Of a stretch of DNA of 64,000 nt, positions 46,955 to 55,107 are shown one piece after another (positions within the stretch are counted from its first letter, which is position 1; every line of letters starts with the position of its first letter). The notes under the pieces were generated by a model. It ran no database searches. It saw only the letters and a program-made list of their open reading frames with translations, and was not told where the DNA came from. A program made the translations under genes and the position numbers. Origin of the DNA: Streptomyces sp. SID13726 (lineage in GTDB: Bacteria > Actinomycetota > Actinomycetes > Streptomycetales > Streptomycetaceae); the NCBI RefSeq assembly GCF_010548375.1, contig NZ_JAAGLY010000007.1, forward strand, positions 248,001 to 312,000, written 5' to 3'.

Positions 46955-47637
46955 TGCTGCATCCTCGGGTCCTGCGTGGGATCGGCGTACATCGGCGGAC
47001 AGCCGTGCCCGGTCGCCGCGGGACGCAGTTCGTAGTGCCAGGGTTCGTTGCGGTAGATCTGGCAGAGCCCGTACGCGGCGCCGTGCTCGGACAGCCAGGC
47101 CGTCGCGTCGGAGGGCCCGATGTCGACCGCGTCCCCCGACACGTGCGGGGACGTCCGCGCGGTGGCCACCCAGCGCGCGGCCTCCTCCTCGGACCCGTAC
47201 TCGGCGACCGCCTCGCGAAGGAGCCGGTTCTGGTACGCCGGGGAACGCCAGCCGCTGTTGACGCCGAACCCGACGCCGTCGTGCGCGGCCTCCGTCGCCG
47301 CCCGGCGCAGGGCTTGGAGCAGCTCCGGATCGAGCTTGGCCACGGCCGGGACATCGCCGTCGAACACCGTCACACCGTCGGGCACGGCTCCATCGGCCTC
47401 ACGGGCCCCGCCGGCCTGACCGGCCTCACCTGCGCCACCGGCCTGCACGGGCGCGCCAGGTCGCTCGACACGGAACGTGTTCAGACGCGCGGCGTCCGAT
47501 CCCGAGCCGGAGGACGACGATGACGCCGGGGCCGACGACTCCCCGGCCCCCTGCCGGACAAGGACCACGGTCATCACGCCTACGACGGCCAGCAGCCCGA
47601 CGACGAGTAACAGCACCGATCGTGAGGTTCGAGTCAT
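46951..47637 (-). CDS. VanY-like D-alanyl-D-alanine carboxypeptidase (M15B)
   Basis: A 228-residue exported zinc peptidase. It has an N-terminal signal or anchor (SVLLLVVGLLAVVGVMTVVLV), a Ser/Gly/Ala-rich linker (33-90), and an M15 catalytic domain. Zinc ligands are H165 and D172 (SPHVSGDAVDIG) and H201, with catalytic E198 (EPWHYEL); SGWRSPAYQNRLL is also typical. Such enzymes trim the terminal D-Ala from cell-wall stem peptides. It is the first gene of a two-gene operon with the VanJ-like gene and is divergent from a VanR/VanS-like pair, which probably controls it. Confidence 0.92.
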   Translation of the reverse strand: MTRTSRSVLLLVVGLLAVVGVMTVVLVRQGAGESSAPASSSSSGSGSDAARLNTFRVERPGAPVQAGGAGEAGQAGGAREADGAVPDGVTVFDGDVPAVAKLDPELLQALRRAATEAAHDGVGFGVNSGWRSPAYQNRLLREAVAEYGSEEEAARWVATARTSPHVSGDAVDIGPSDATAWLSEHGAAYGLCQIYRNEPWHYELRPAATGHGCPPMYADPTQDPRMQQ

Positions 47638-47663
47638 GCCGCCAGTCAAGGCAACCCCGTGTT

Positions 47664-47703
47664 GCCGACACGTATGCGGATTTCGATACGCCGACGATAT
47701 GCG
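47664..47703. promoter_or_regulatory. Putative response-regulator binding repeats between vanY-like and vanR-like genes
   Basis: Two similar direct repeats (GCCGACACGTATGCG at 47664 and GCCGACGATATGCG at 47690) flank an inverted pair CGTAT (47671-47675) / ATACG (47686-47690). They lie in the 87-bp divergent promoter region. The spacing of about 26 bp is compatible with OmpR/VanR-type dimers. TAGCAT at 47712-47717 is a likely -10 for the leaderless regulator transcript. Confidence 0.45.
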
Positions 47704-47724
47704 CCGACTCGTAGCATCCAGACC

Positions 47725-48420
47725 ATGCGTGTGCTGATTGTCGAGGACGAGCCCTTTCTGGCCGAGGCCATCCGCGACGGCCTGCGCCTGGAGGCGATCG
47801 CGGCGGACCTCGCGGGGGACGGCGACACCGCGCTGGAAATGCTGAGTGTCAACGCGTACGACATCGCGGTCCTCGACCGGGACATCCCCGGACCGTCCGG
47901 CGACGAGATCGCCAAACGCATCGTCGCCTCCGGCACCGGTATGCCGATCCTCATGCTCACCGCGGCCGACCGCATCGACGACAAGGCCTCCGGCTTCGAA
48001 CTCGGTGCCGACGACTACCTCACGAAACCGTTCGAACTCCAGGAACTCGCGCTCAGGCTCCGCGCCCTCGACCGCCGACGCGCCCACAGCAGGCCGCCGG
48101 TGCGGGAGATCGCCGGGCTGCGCGTCGACCCGTTCCGCCGAGAGGTCTACCGGGACGGCCGCTACGTCGCGCTGACCAGGAAGCAGTTCGCCGTGCTGGA
48201 GGTCCTCGCCGCCGCCGAGGGCGGGGTCGTCAGCGCCGAGGCCCTGCTGGAACGCGCGTGGGACGAGAACGCCGACCCGTTCACCAACGCCGTGCGCATC
48301 ACCGTCTCGGCACTGCGCAAGCGGCTCGGCGAACCGTGGATCATCGCCACCGTGCCCGGCGTCGGCTACCGCATCGACACCCAGCCGGAGGCCGGGCCCG
48401 ACGGAGCAGACCGTGGATAG
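47725..48420 (+). CDS. OmpR-family response regulator (VanR-like)
   Basis: A 231-residue regulator. The receiver domain (1-115) has acidic residues E7-D8, phosphoacceptor D51 (AVLDRDIPGPSGD), T79 and K101 (YLTKPFELQEL). The C-terminal winged helix (about 125-220) includes ALTRKQFAVLEVLAAAEGGVVSAEALLERAW and ITVSALRKRLGEPWIIATVPGVGYRI. It is followed with 8 bp overlap by the cognate kinase. The likely targets are its own operon and the divergent vanY/vanJ-like genes. The start is the ATG at 47725, seven bases after a -10-like TAGCAT, so probably leaderless. Confidence 0.94.
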   Translation: MRVLIVEDEPFLAEAIRDGLRLEAIAADLAGDGDTALEMLSVNAYDIAVLDRDIPGPSGDEIAKRIVASGTGMPILMLTAADRIDDKASGFELGADDYLTKPFELQELALRLRALDRRRAHSRPPVREIAGLRVDPFRREVYRDGRYVALTRKQFAVLEVLAAAEGGVVSAEALLERAWDENADPFTNAVRITVSALRKRLGEPWIIATVPGVGYRIDTQPEAGPDGADRG

Positions 48421-49492
48421 GCCGCCCGGGTTGAGCGTCCGCCTCAAACTCACCCTCAGCTACGCCGGGTTCGTCATGGTGGCCGGTGTCATGCTGCTCG
48501 CCGCCGGGTGGTTGTTCCTGAACCGGGTGACCCATGTCGGGCTCATCCTGGTGCCCAACTACCGGCTCGCCGTCGCACGCGCCTTCGCGCCGACCGCGGC
48601 CGGCGCGCTGGCGTTCCTGCTGGTGTTCGGTCTCGCGGGCGGGTGGTTCCTCGCCGGCCGGATGCTCGCGCCCCTGACCCGCATCACGGACGCCACCCGC
48701 ACCGCCGCCAACGGTTCGCTCAGCCACCGGATCCGGCTGCCGGGCCACAAGGACGAGTTCCGCGAACTCGCCGACGCCTTCGACACAATGCTCGACCGGC
48801 TCGAAGCGCATGTCGCCGAACAACGCAGATTCGCGGCCAACGCCTCGCACGAACTGCGCACCCCGCTGGCGATCTCTAAATCACTTCTCGAAGTGGCCCG
48901 CACCGATCCGAATCGCGACACCGGCGAACTCATCGAACGCCTCCACACCGTGAACACCCGGGCGATCGACCTCACCGAGGCGCTGCTCCTGGTAAGCCGT
49001 GCCGAACAGCGGTCGTTCAGCCGGGAACACGTCGATCTGTCCCTCATGGCGGAAGAGGCGACGGAAACCCTGCTCCCCCTCGCGGAAAAGCACGAAATCA
49101 CCATCGAGACCTCAGGAGAAATCACTCCCACCGTCGGATCGCAACCTCTTCTGCTGCAACTGACCATGAATCTCGTGCACAACGCGATCGTCCACAACCT
49201 GCCCGGAAAAGGCACCGTGTGGGTCCATACGAGCCTCCACCGGAAAACCGTGAGAATCACCGTCGAGAACACCGGAGAAAAACTCACCCCACGGCTCATC
49301 TCGACCCTCACCGAACCGTTCCAGCGCGGCACCGAACGCCTGCACACCGACCACGCGGGCGTGGGTCTCGGCCTGGCCATCGTCAAGACCATCACCCACG
49401 CCCACGACGGCACCCTCACCCTCGCCCCGCGCCCCTCCGGCGGGCTCCGCATCACGGCCGAGCTGCCCCGCGATCTCTCTCCAAGCACCTGA
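48413..49492 (+). CDS. Sensor histidine kinase (VanS-like)
   Basis: A 359-residue membrane kinase. Two N-terminal helices (about 16-37 and 62-82) flank a very short extracytoplasmic loop (RVTHVGLILVPNYRLAVARAF). Then come a HAMP domain, the dimerisation/phosphoacceptor helix with H146 (NASHELRTPLAIS) and a HATPase domain (N box MNLVHNAIVHN, G1 ENTGEKLTP, G2 GVGLGLAIVKTI). The small sensor loop suggests intramembrane sensing, as in VanS-type kinases of streptomycetes. The GTG at 48413 overlaps the regulator gene. The codon pattern after about 48870 becomes slightly richer in A (GGAAAA-type codons) than its neighbours. Confidence 0.93.
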   Translation: MDRPPGLSVRLKLTLSYAGFVMVAGVMLLAAGWLFLNRVTHVGLILVPNYRLAVARAFAPTAAGALAFLLVFGLAGGWFLAGRMLAPLTRITDATRTAANGSLSHRIRLPGHKDEFRELADAFDTMLDRLEAHVAEQRRFAANASHELRTPLAISKSLLEVARTDPNRDTGELIERLHTVNTRAIDLTEALLLVSRAEQRSFSREHVDLSLMAEEATETLLPLAEKHEITIETSGEITPTVGSQPLLLQLTMNLVHNAIVHNLPGKGTVWVHTSLHRKTVRITVENTGEKLTPRLISTLTEPFQRGTERLHTDHAGVGLGLAIVKTITHAHDGTLTLAPRPSGGLRITAELPRDLSPST

Positions 49493-49570
49493 CCTGCACA
49501 GACGCGATCCCGGGAGATCGGGCGTCCCAACGCTTCGTAAAACACCACCGGAGTCGGCGAAGATGGCTCC

Positions 49571-50239
49571 ATGAGCTCCACGACGAACATCGAGCCCCTC
49601 GGCGCCGTCCGCGAACGCGTCCTGGCCACCCTGCGGCAGGAGATCATCGCGGGCGGGCTGCGCCCGGGCGACCGGCTGGTCGAGCGGGAGCTGGCCGACC
49701 GCTTCGGGGTCTCCCGGGTACCGGTCCGCGAGGCGATCCGCGCACTGGTCGCCGAGGGCTTCGTCCACTTCGAGACGCCCCGCCGGACAGTCGTACGGCG
49801 CCTGACCCCGAACGACGTCAAGGAACTCTTCGAACTGCGCGAGGCCCTGGAGGTGTACGCCGCCGGCCTGGCCGCGGCCCGTGCCACCCCGCAGGACCTG
49901 GCCGAGGTCGAACGGCTCCTGGACCTCGCGGCGACCGCCACCGAGGCGGGTGACGCGGAGACGATCACGGACGTCAACAGCCGTCTGCACGACAGCATCG
50001 TGTCCATGGCCCGCAACAGCCTGCTGGTCGAGGCCCTGGAACCGGTCGCCGGCCGGCTGCGCTGGATGACCCGCAGGAACGAGGAGTGGCCCCAACTCCT
50101 CGTCGAACACCGCGACTTGTACGAGGCCATCGCCTCCGGCGACCCGGACCGGGCCCGCGCACACGCCCTGGCACACGTGCGGACCAACTACGAGTCGACG
50201 GTACGTCAGTTGTTCGGCGACACCGCCGAGATGCTTTGA
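49571..50239 (+). CDS. GntR/FadR-subfamily (FCD) transcriptional regulator
   Basis: A 222-residue regulator. The N-terminal winged helix (about 10-75) reads VLATLRQEIIAGGLRPGDRLVERELADRFGVSRVPVREAIRALVAEGF. The C-terminal all-helical FCD ligand domain contains FELREALEVYAAGLAA, SRLHDSIVSMARN and EHRDLYEAIASGDPDRARAHALAHV, whose His residues form the metal site. Such proteins sense carboxylates, allantoin-like or sugar-acid metabolites. No metabolic operon adjoins it, but the NCS1 permease 4.4 kb away has a FadR-type palindrome. A 6-bp hairpin (GAACCC-TG-GGGTTC) covers its stop codon region. Confidence 0.93.
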   Translation: MSSTTNIEPLGAVRERVLATLRQEIIAGGLRPGDRLVERELADRFGVSRVPVREAIRALVAEGFVHFETPRRTVVRRLTPNDVKELFELREALEVYAAGLAAARATPQDLAEVERLLDLAATATEAGDAETITDVNSRLHDSIVSMARNSLLVEALEPVAGRLRWMTRRNEEWPQLLVEHRDLYEAIASGDPDRARAHALAHVRTNYESTVRQLFGDTAEML

Positions 50240-50365
50240 ACCCTGGGGTTCTGAAGGGCGCTGCGGCGCGCGCACTTGCCGGTCCCCGACGCCGAGTTCA
50301 GCAGGGGCGCGCCGCGCCCACGGCATGCACCCGGACCCCGGCGCGCCCTCTTCCGCCGTACCCCC

Positions 50366-51070
50366 TCATCCCGTACGGCCGTCCCGGCGCAGCCCCGCAG
50401 CCTCCGCCGCCGTGGCCAGCACCTCCCGGATCATCGCGGGCGTGAGCTTGCCGGTGAAGGTGTTGCGCTGGCTGACGTGGAAGCAGCCGAAGAGCTCCAG
50501 CCCGCCCAGCGACACCCGCGCCCCGTGCCCGAAGACCGGCCGCGGGCGGGGCACGCTCCAGCCGGCCTCCGCGAACGCGGGCAGCGCCGCCTGCCAGCCG
50601 AAGGCACCCAGCACGACGACGGACCGCAACGTCGGCCGCAGCAGCTCCAGTTCCCGGACCAACCAGGGCCGACACGTGTCCCGCTCCCCCGGCGTCGGCT
50701 TGTTGGCGGGCGGCGCGCAGTGCACCGGCGAGGTGATCCGCACGCCGTACAGCTCCAGCCCGTCGTCCATGCTCTCGGCGGTCGGCTGCGAGGCGAGCCC
50801 CACGTCGTACAGCGCCTGGTACAGCACATCCCCGGAACGGTCACCGGTGAACATCCGCCCCGTACGGTTCCCGCCGTGCGCGGCCGGCGCCAGCCCGACG
50901 ATCAGCATCCCCGCGTCCGACGGCCCGAACCCCGGCACCGGCCGCCCCCAGTACGACCAGTCGGCGAACGCGGCCCGCTTGGTCCGCGCCACCTCCTCCC
51001 GCCACTCCACCAGCCGGGGACAGGCCCGGCAGCCGGAGATCCGGTGGTCCAGATCGGCGAGGGGGTTCAT
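50366..51070 (-). CDS. Uracil-DNA glycosylase, UDGb-like
   Basis: A 234-residue glycosylase removing uracil (and possibly other deaminated bases) from DNA. The N-terminal C-x2-C (GCRACPRLVEWREEV), with C further on, suggests the Fe-S cluster of family 4/5 enzymes. Motif A is LIVGLAPAAHGGNRTGRMFTGD; the Ala in GLAPAAHG rather than the acidic residue of family 4 fits family 5. Motif B is the region FHVSQRNTFTGKLT. The start is the ATG at 51070; the wider open frame upstream is not conserved. It is convergent to the GntR gene and divergent from the S4 gene. Confidence 0.9.
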   Translation of the reverse strand: MNPLADLDHRISGCRACPRLVEWREEVARTKRAAFADWSYWGRPVPGFGPSDAGMLIVGLAPAAHGGNRTGRMFTGDRSGDVLYQALYDVGLASQPTAESMDDGLELYGVRITSPVHCAPPANKPTPGERDTCRPWLVRELELLRPTLRSVVVLGAFGWQAALPAFAEAGWSVPRPRPVFGHGARVSLGGLELFGCFHVSQRNTFTGKLTPAMIREVLATAAEAAGLRRDGRTG

Positions 51071-51209
51071 GGATCCACGGTACGGGCTCGTGGCGGGGTG
51101 GGGCGCATGAGGCCGGGGCCTCACGCGAGCGGGCTCGAAGACGGGCAGGCGCGGGCTCCGCTGGAAAAGCCGTCCAGGGTGCGGGGCCTCGGGTACTAAG
51201 GTCGGTCGC

Positions 51210-51842
51210 ATGGCTGTGGAGCGTGCGGGTGACAACAAGACGGGTGGGGTGGACCGGGTCGGCAGGACGGCCGACGGTCCCGGGACCGAGGCCCCCGACC
51301 CGGACCGCCTCGCGGCCGCCCCCGACGCCCCCGGCACCCCGGAAAACCCGGAGGACCCGCAGGTCGCCGCTGCCGTAGCCGCCGCGGAGGCGGCCGTGCC
51401 GCAGGACGGGCAGTCCGTGCGGACCGACAGCTGGATCTGGTCCGTGCGGCTGGTCAAGACCCGCTCCGCGGGAGCCACGGCCTGCCGGGGCGGGCATGTG
51501 CAGGTGAACGGTGACCGGGTGAAGCCCGCCCACTCCCTGCGCGTCGGCGACGAGGTCCGTGTCCGGCAGGAGGGCCGGGAACGGGTCGTGATCGTCAAGC
51601 GCCTCATCCGCAAGCGGGTCGGCGCGCCCGTGGCCGCCCAGTGCTACGTCGACAACTCTCCCCCTCCGCCGCCCCGCGAGGCCGTCGCCCCCGCCGGCAT
51701 CCGAGACCGCGGCGCCGGCCGTCCCACCAAGCGGGACCGCCGCGAACTGGAGCGCCTGCGCGGCCTCAAGGAGGCCAACCGCAACGGCCGCTTCAGCGGA
51801 CCGAGCGGGCCGACCGGGACCGGGGGTCCGTCGGGGGTTTGA
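51210..51842 (+). CDS. S4-domain RNA-binding protein (Hsp15-like)
   Basis: A 210-residue protein. An Ala/Asp/Pro-rich N-terminal extension (1-65) precedes the S4 domain (about 68-130: VRTDSWIWSVRLVKTRSAGATACRGGHVQVNGDRVKP, LRVGDEVRV), resembling ribosome-associated heat-shock protein Hsp15, which binds stalled 50S subunits. The C-terminus is basic and ends in a low-complexity GPSGPTGTGGPSGV. The ATG at 51210 starts just after ACTAAGG, so the mRNA may have a very short leader. A start closer to the S4 domain cannot be excluded. The 230 bp after it contain no clear terminator. Confidence 0.87.
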   Translation: MAVERAGDNKTGGVDRVGRTADGPGTEAPDPDRLAAAPDAPGTPENPEDPQVAAAVAAAEAAVPQDGQSVRTDSWIWSVRLVKTRSAGATACRGGHVQVNGDRVKPAHSLRVGDEVRVRQEGRERVVIVKRLIRKRVGAPVAAQCYVDNSPPPPPREAVAPAGIRDRGAGRPTKRDRRELERLRGLKEANRNGRFSGPSGPTGTGGPSGV

Positions 51843-52075
51843 GCGGGTCTGCCGGATCGGAGTGACCCGGCGGACCCGACTCCCGACAAGGCAAAAAGCG
51901 CGGGCACCCGAGCAAGCCCCTCAGCCGAAGCGGACCACTCGAACCACTCCCACCACCCGGACAATCCGGACAACCACTCCCGAACAGAACACCCGTCAGC
52001 CACCACGGTGAAACCGGCCCCCTCCCCGAAGGGCAGAGCACCGGCCTCACCGCAGCCGCCGCGCGGCCGTCCCGC

Positions 52076-52531
52076 TCATGACCGTCGTCGCACCACCCGC
52101 AGCAGATCCGAGTTGTGCCCCCGTCGGGCCCAGGCGATCAGGGCGAGCGGGATGATCAGGATGAGCGGAGTCGCCGCGTTCTCCCCGTCGAAGTAGGTGA
52201 GCTGGACGACGAACGCGCCGACCATCAGCCCGCTCAGCGCCACGGCCGCCACCGACTGGAGCACCGGGATCAACAGGGCGACCCCACCGGCGAGTTCGAG
52301 CACGCCGATGATGTACATCCCCGTGCTCCCCCAGCCCATCCTGTCGAAGCCCTCCACGGCCGAGGGGTGCGCGATCAGCTTGGGAAGCGCGCTCGCGACC
52401 ACGTAGAAGAGCGCGAGGACGACCTGAAGGGCGCGCAGGGCGATCCGGGCCCGGCGTCCGCGCGCCGTGCTGGACTCGGCGATGACCGGGGAAGCGGCGG
52501 TGCGGGCGGCGGGGACGGTGGTCTCGGACAT
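52076..52531 (-). CDS. DoxX-family membrane protein
   Basis: A 151-residue protein with four membrane helices: LQVVLALFYVVASALPKLIAH, GMYIIGVLELAGGVALLIPVL, VAAVALSGLMVGAFVVQLTYF and ATPLILIIPLALIAWARR. DoxX-like proteins are linked to respiratory or thiol redox functions, but this small subgroup has no firm role. The ATG at 52531 follows AGGAGACCCTC. It is the last of three same-strand genes but is separated by 90 bp from the upstream methyltransferase stop. Confidence 0.88.
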   Translation of the reverse strand: MSETTVPAARTAASPVIAESSTARGRRARIALRALQVVLALFYVVASALPKLIAHPSAVEGFDRMGWGSTGMYIIGVLELAGGVALLIPVLQSVAAVALSGLMVGAFVVQLTYFDGENAATPLILIIPLALIAWARRGHNSDLLRVVRRRS

Positions 52532-52623
52532 GAGGGTCTCCTGTGGGAAGCGGTCCGTGTTGCTGTCGAAGAGGTAGACCCGCACCCGGTCCCGAACTCA
52601 TCGCCGCGCCACGGCCGATTTCC

Positions 52624-53313
52624 TCAGACGGCCACCGCCCGCACCCATATCCGGTCCTCCGTCAGATACCGGTCCACTCTCAACCCCGCCTCCCCCAGCG
52701 CCTCCTCGAACTGCCCGGTCGTCAACAGCCTGGCCCGGAAGGTCTGAGTCCAGGTCGCGTCCGGGAAGTCGTACTCGACATGCACCGAGTTCACGCCCTC
52801 CGCCACCGGTTCCGAGGACACGATCCGCACGGTGAACCCACTGGGGTCGACCCGCTCGCGCGGCACGTCGGCGTGGTAGTCCTCACCCTCGCGCTGGATC
52901 AGCACGCAACCGCCCACCGCCACATGCCGGGCACAGGCGCGCAGCATCCCGCGCCGCACCTCCGGGTCCGCGTTGTGCACGAGGAACGACGCGAGCAGCA
53001 CCACGTCGAAGGTCTCACCGAGATCGAGTTCCTCGATGGGCCCGCGGATCGTGCGCGCGCCCCGGACGCGCTCGAGCATCTCCGCGGACTCGTCCACCGC
53101 GGTGACCGCGAACCCCCGCTCCAGCAGCGGATGGGTCATGCGCCCCACCCCGCACCCCAGCTCCAGGATGCGCGCCCCCGCCGGCACCGCACCGGCGACG
53201 ACATCCGGCTCCGCCCCCACCGGCAGCCGCGAGTACAGCTCGACCGCGCACCCGTCCGGAGTGATCGCCCCCGGCCCCGTCCCCTGGTGTCCCGCTCGCA
53301 TCCTCAGTTCCAT
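52624..53313 (-). CDS. Class I SAM-dependent methyltransferase
   Basis: A 229-residue methyltransferase. Motif I is ARILELGCGVGRMTHPLLERGF, strand 2 acid is VTAVDESAEML, and motif IV is FDVVLLASFLVHNADPE. The C-terminal half includes the beta-rich EYDFPDATWTQTFRARLLTTGQFEEALGEAGL region, a pattern seen in streptomycete methyltransferases of unknown substrate. The start is the ATG at 53313 (MELRMRAGH); the second Met at 53301 is possible. It lies 62 bp after an acyltransferase-like gene on the same strand and could be co-transcribed with it. Confidence 0.9.
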   Translation of the reverse strand: MELRMRAGHQGTGPGAITPDGCAVELYSRLPVGAEPDVVAGAVPAGARILELGCGVGRMTHPLLERGFAVTAVDESAEMLERVRGARTIRGPIEELDLGETFDVVLLASFLVHNADPEVRRGMLRACARHVAVGGCVLIQREGEDYHADVPRERVDPSGFTVRIVSSEPVAEGVNSVHVEYDFPDATWTQTFRARLLTTGQFEEALGEAGLRVDRYLTEDRIWVRAVAV

Positions 53314-53375
53314 GCCGGTCCAACGGCCCGCACCCGCACGGCCGTTCCCCTGTCGCACACATTCACCCGTCCGAG

Positions 53376-54272
53376 CTACAGCGGAAACCACCCGTGCCCG
53401 ATGTACCAATGCCCGCCGTCCCGCAGATGATCCCCGACGGCCCGCTCCAGGACCGTCCGCCGGGGCAGCCCCGCCACCGGCAGCTCCGGGTCGCCGAACA
53501 CGAACTGCACCGGCTCGCTGTCCGCGGGCTCCGCGTCCTCGGGGGCCAACCGGAACCGCTCCTGGAAGCGGACGATGTGGGAGCCCCCGGGCAGATAGCG
53601 CTTCAACTGCGGGTCGAGCAGCCAGGAATGGCACAGCGCGGCCCGGTGCTCTTCCGTGAAGTGCCGGGCGAAGAACGCCTCGGCCAGGGCGAGCGAGCGG
53701 TCGCAGGCGGCCGGGGACAGCGGGCCGAGGAAGTCGGGGATGTGGAGGCTCAGACAGGGCGTGCCGGGGGTGAGGTCGAGTCCGGCCGCCACGAGGCTGC
53801 GCCGGTGCCAGGGTCCGTACAGCGTGCGCTCGAACTGGAGCCGCCCCAGCTGGTACAGCTCGCCCCGGAAGTGATGGGTCAGCCACCGCGGGGACTGCAC
53901 GCCCGCCCTGCCGTACCGTCTGCGGTGCACGGCCATGTTCCGCCCGAGGTCGGCGAGGGTGCGCCGGGAGACGTCGGCCGGGATGCCGCGCTCCCGGTGG
54001 AAGGCGCGCGTCCAGGGCAGCGCCGCGACGAACACGTAGACGGGGAAGCAGCGTTGGAGGGCGCCGGCCGGCCAGTCCAGCTCGGGCAGGTCGACCGGGT
54101 CGCCGAGTTCCCCGATGTCCCGGACCAGTTCCGCGACGGAGTGCTCCAGGAACCGCCGCAGCTCCGGGTCGTCCATGACCCGCCGGCCGATGCGCACGAG
54201 TTCGTTGACGTCCTCGTGCGGTACGGCCAGTTCCACCAGCACCTCGGCCAGCTCGTCGGCGTCCGGAAGCAC
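53376..54272 (-). CDS. Acyltransferase-like protein (DUF5596 type)
   Basis: A 298-residue cytosolic protein resembling the streptomycete acyltransferase-domain family DUF5596: DPVDLPELDWPAGALQRCFPVYVFVAALPWTRAFH, GRNMAVHRRRYGRAGV, LSLHIPDFLGPLSPAACDRSLALAEAFFARHF and the terminal GHWYIGHGWFPL. The fold is thought to be GNAT-like with a helical N-terminal domain. The substrate is unknown. It is preceded by GGAGGGCACCGCG, a good ribosome binding site, and divergent from a small membrane protein gene. Confidence 0.8.
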   Translation of the reverse strand: MLPDADELAEVLVELAVPHEDVNELVRIGRRVMDDPELRRFLEHSVAELVRDIGELGDPVDLPELDWPAGALQRCFPVYVFVAALPWTRAFHRERGIPADVSRRTLADLGRNMAVHRRRYGRAGVQSPRWLTHHFRGELYQLGRLQFERTLYGPWHRRSLVAAGLDLTPGTPCLSLHIPDFLGPLSPAACDRSLALAEAFFARHFTEEHRAALCHSWLLDPQLKRYLPGGSHIVRFQERFRLAPEDAEPADSEPVQFVFGDPELPVAGLPRRTVLERAVGDHLRDGGHWYIGHGWFPL

Positions 54273-54346
54273 GCGGTGCCCTCCTGTTCGACCCTTTGGT
54301 GCCCGTCGTTCCGAAGAGTACGTTGCAAGCAGGAGGAGTGATCCCG

Positions 54347-54631
54347 ATGCGTACGGGCAGTGAGCCGTCGACCGCGCGCAGTGCGCTGCGGGCGCGGTTC
54401 TGGCTGAGTGTGTGGGGCGTGGTCTGGGCGATCTTCGGCACGGCCGCGTTCGCGCTGGCGGGACGGCCCTGGTGGGCCCTCGCCTGCGGGGTGCTGTGGC
54501 TGGTGGTCACCGCCGACCTGACGGTGGTCCTCCGGCACATCCGCCAGGGCCCGCACTACCAGCCGGGCCCCGGCATCCCGCCGTACCGCCCGCCGGAGAA
54601 CGGCCCCGGCCGGCCACCGGCGAAGCCCTGA
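54347..54631 (+). CDS. Small two-helix membrane protein
   Basis: A 94-residue protein with two membrane helices (FWLSVWGVVWAIFGTAAFAL and WWALACGVLWLVVTADLTVVL) and a Pro/Gly-rich cytoplasmic tail (YQPGPGIPPYRPPENGPGRPP). It has no recognisable catalytic residue and no family that I can name. The ATG at 54347 follows AGGAGGAGTG. It is convergent to the TPR gene. Confidence 0.72.
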   Translation: MRTGSEPSTARSALRARFWLSVWGVVWAIFGTAAFALAGRPWWALACGVLWLVVTADLTVVLRHIRQGPHYQPGPGIPPYRPPENGPGRPPAKP

Positions 54632-54676
54632 GGGCGTCACGACGCCGACAGAGCCCCCGCCGGGCCGCGACACGGC

Positions 54677-55057
54677 TCAGGAGTCGAACCGCGCGGCCTT
54701 CACGAACTCCGGCTTCGGATCCAGCGCCGCCGCCAGCCGGAAGTGGCGTCTGGCCTGGTCGGGCCGCCCCTGCCGCTCGTAGGTGCGGGCGAGCGCGAAG
54801 TGAGCGAAGGCGTTGTCCGGCTCACGCTCCAGGACGACGGTAAACTCCAGCTCGGCGGGCCGCAGTTGCGCGGCGGCGAAGAAGGCACGCGCGCGCAGCA
54901 GCCGGGCCGCGGTGTTCTCCGGGTGGGCTGCGATGACCTGGTCGAGCAGTTTCACCGCGCCGCGCGGGTCCCGCGCGGCGAGCAGTTGCTCGGCGGCGCG
55001 GAAATCGATGACATGCGTCTCCGGAGTACGTCCGGTCGAACCGCTGGTCTCGGGCAC
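54677..55057 (-). CDS. Tetratricopeptide-repeat protein
   Basis: A 126-residue protein made of about three TPR units: RAAEQLLAARDPRGAVKLLDQVIAAHPEN, TAARLLRARAFFAAAQLRPAELEFTVVLEREPDN and AFAHFALARTYERQGRPDQARRHFRLAAALDPK. It is a small cytosolic scaffold. The family is widespread in streptomycetes directly after coaE, 50 bp downstream here, suggesting co-transcription, but no function is known. Confidence 0.9.
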   Translation of the reverse strand: MPETSGSTGRTPETHVIDFRAAEQLLAARDPRGAVKLLDQVIAAHPENTAARLLRARAFFAAAQLRPAELEFTVVLEREPDNAFAHFALARTYERQGRPDQARRHFRLAAALDPKPEFVKAARFDS

Positions 55058-55107
55058 GGCAAAGTCCTTCCCTCACTGGAAGGGTTCAACGCCCGGACAG
55101 GCGCACG

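Noticed and set aside
48870..49492. Less GC-biased codons in the kinase C-terminal half as a sign of recombination
   Set aside because: The HATPase domain is intact and continuous with the N-terminal half; the shift is mild and could be ordinary variation.
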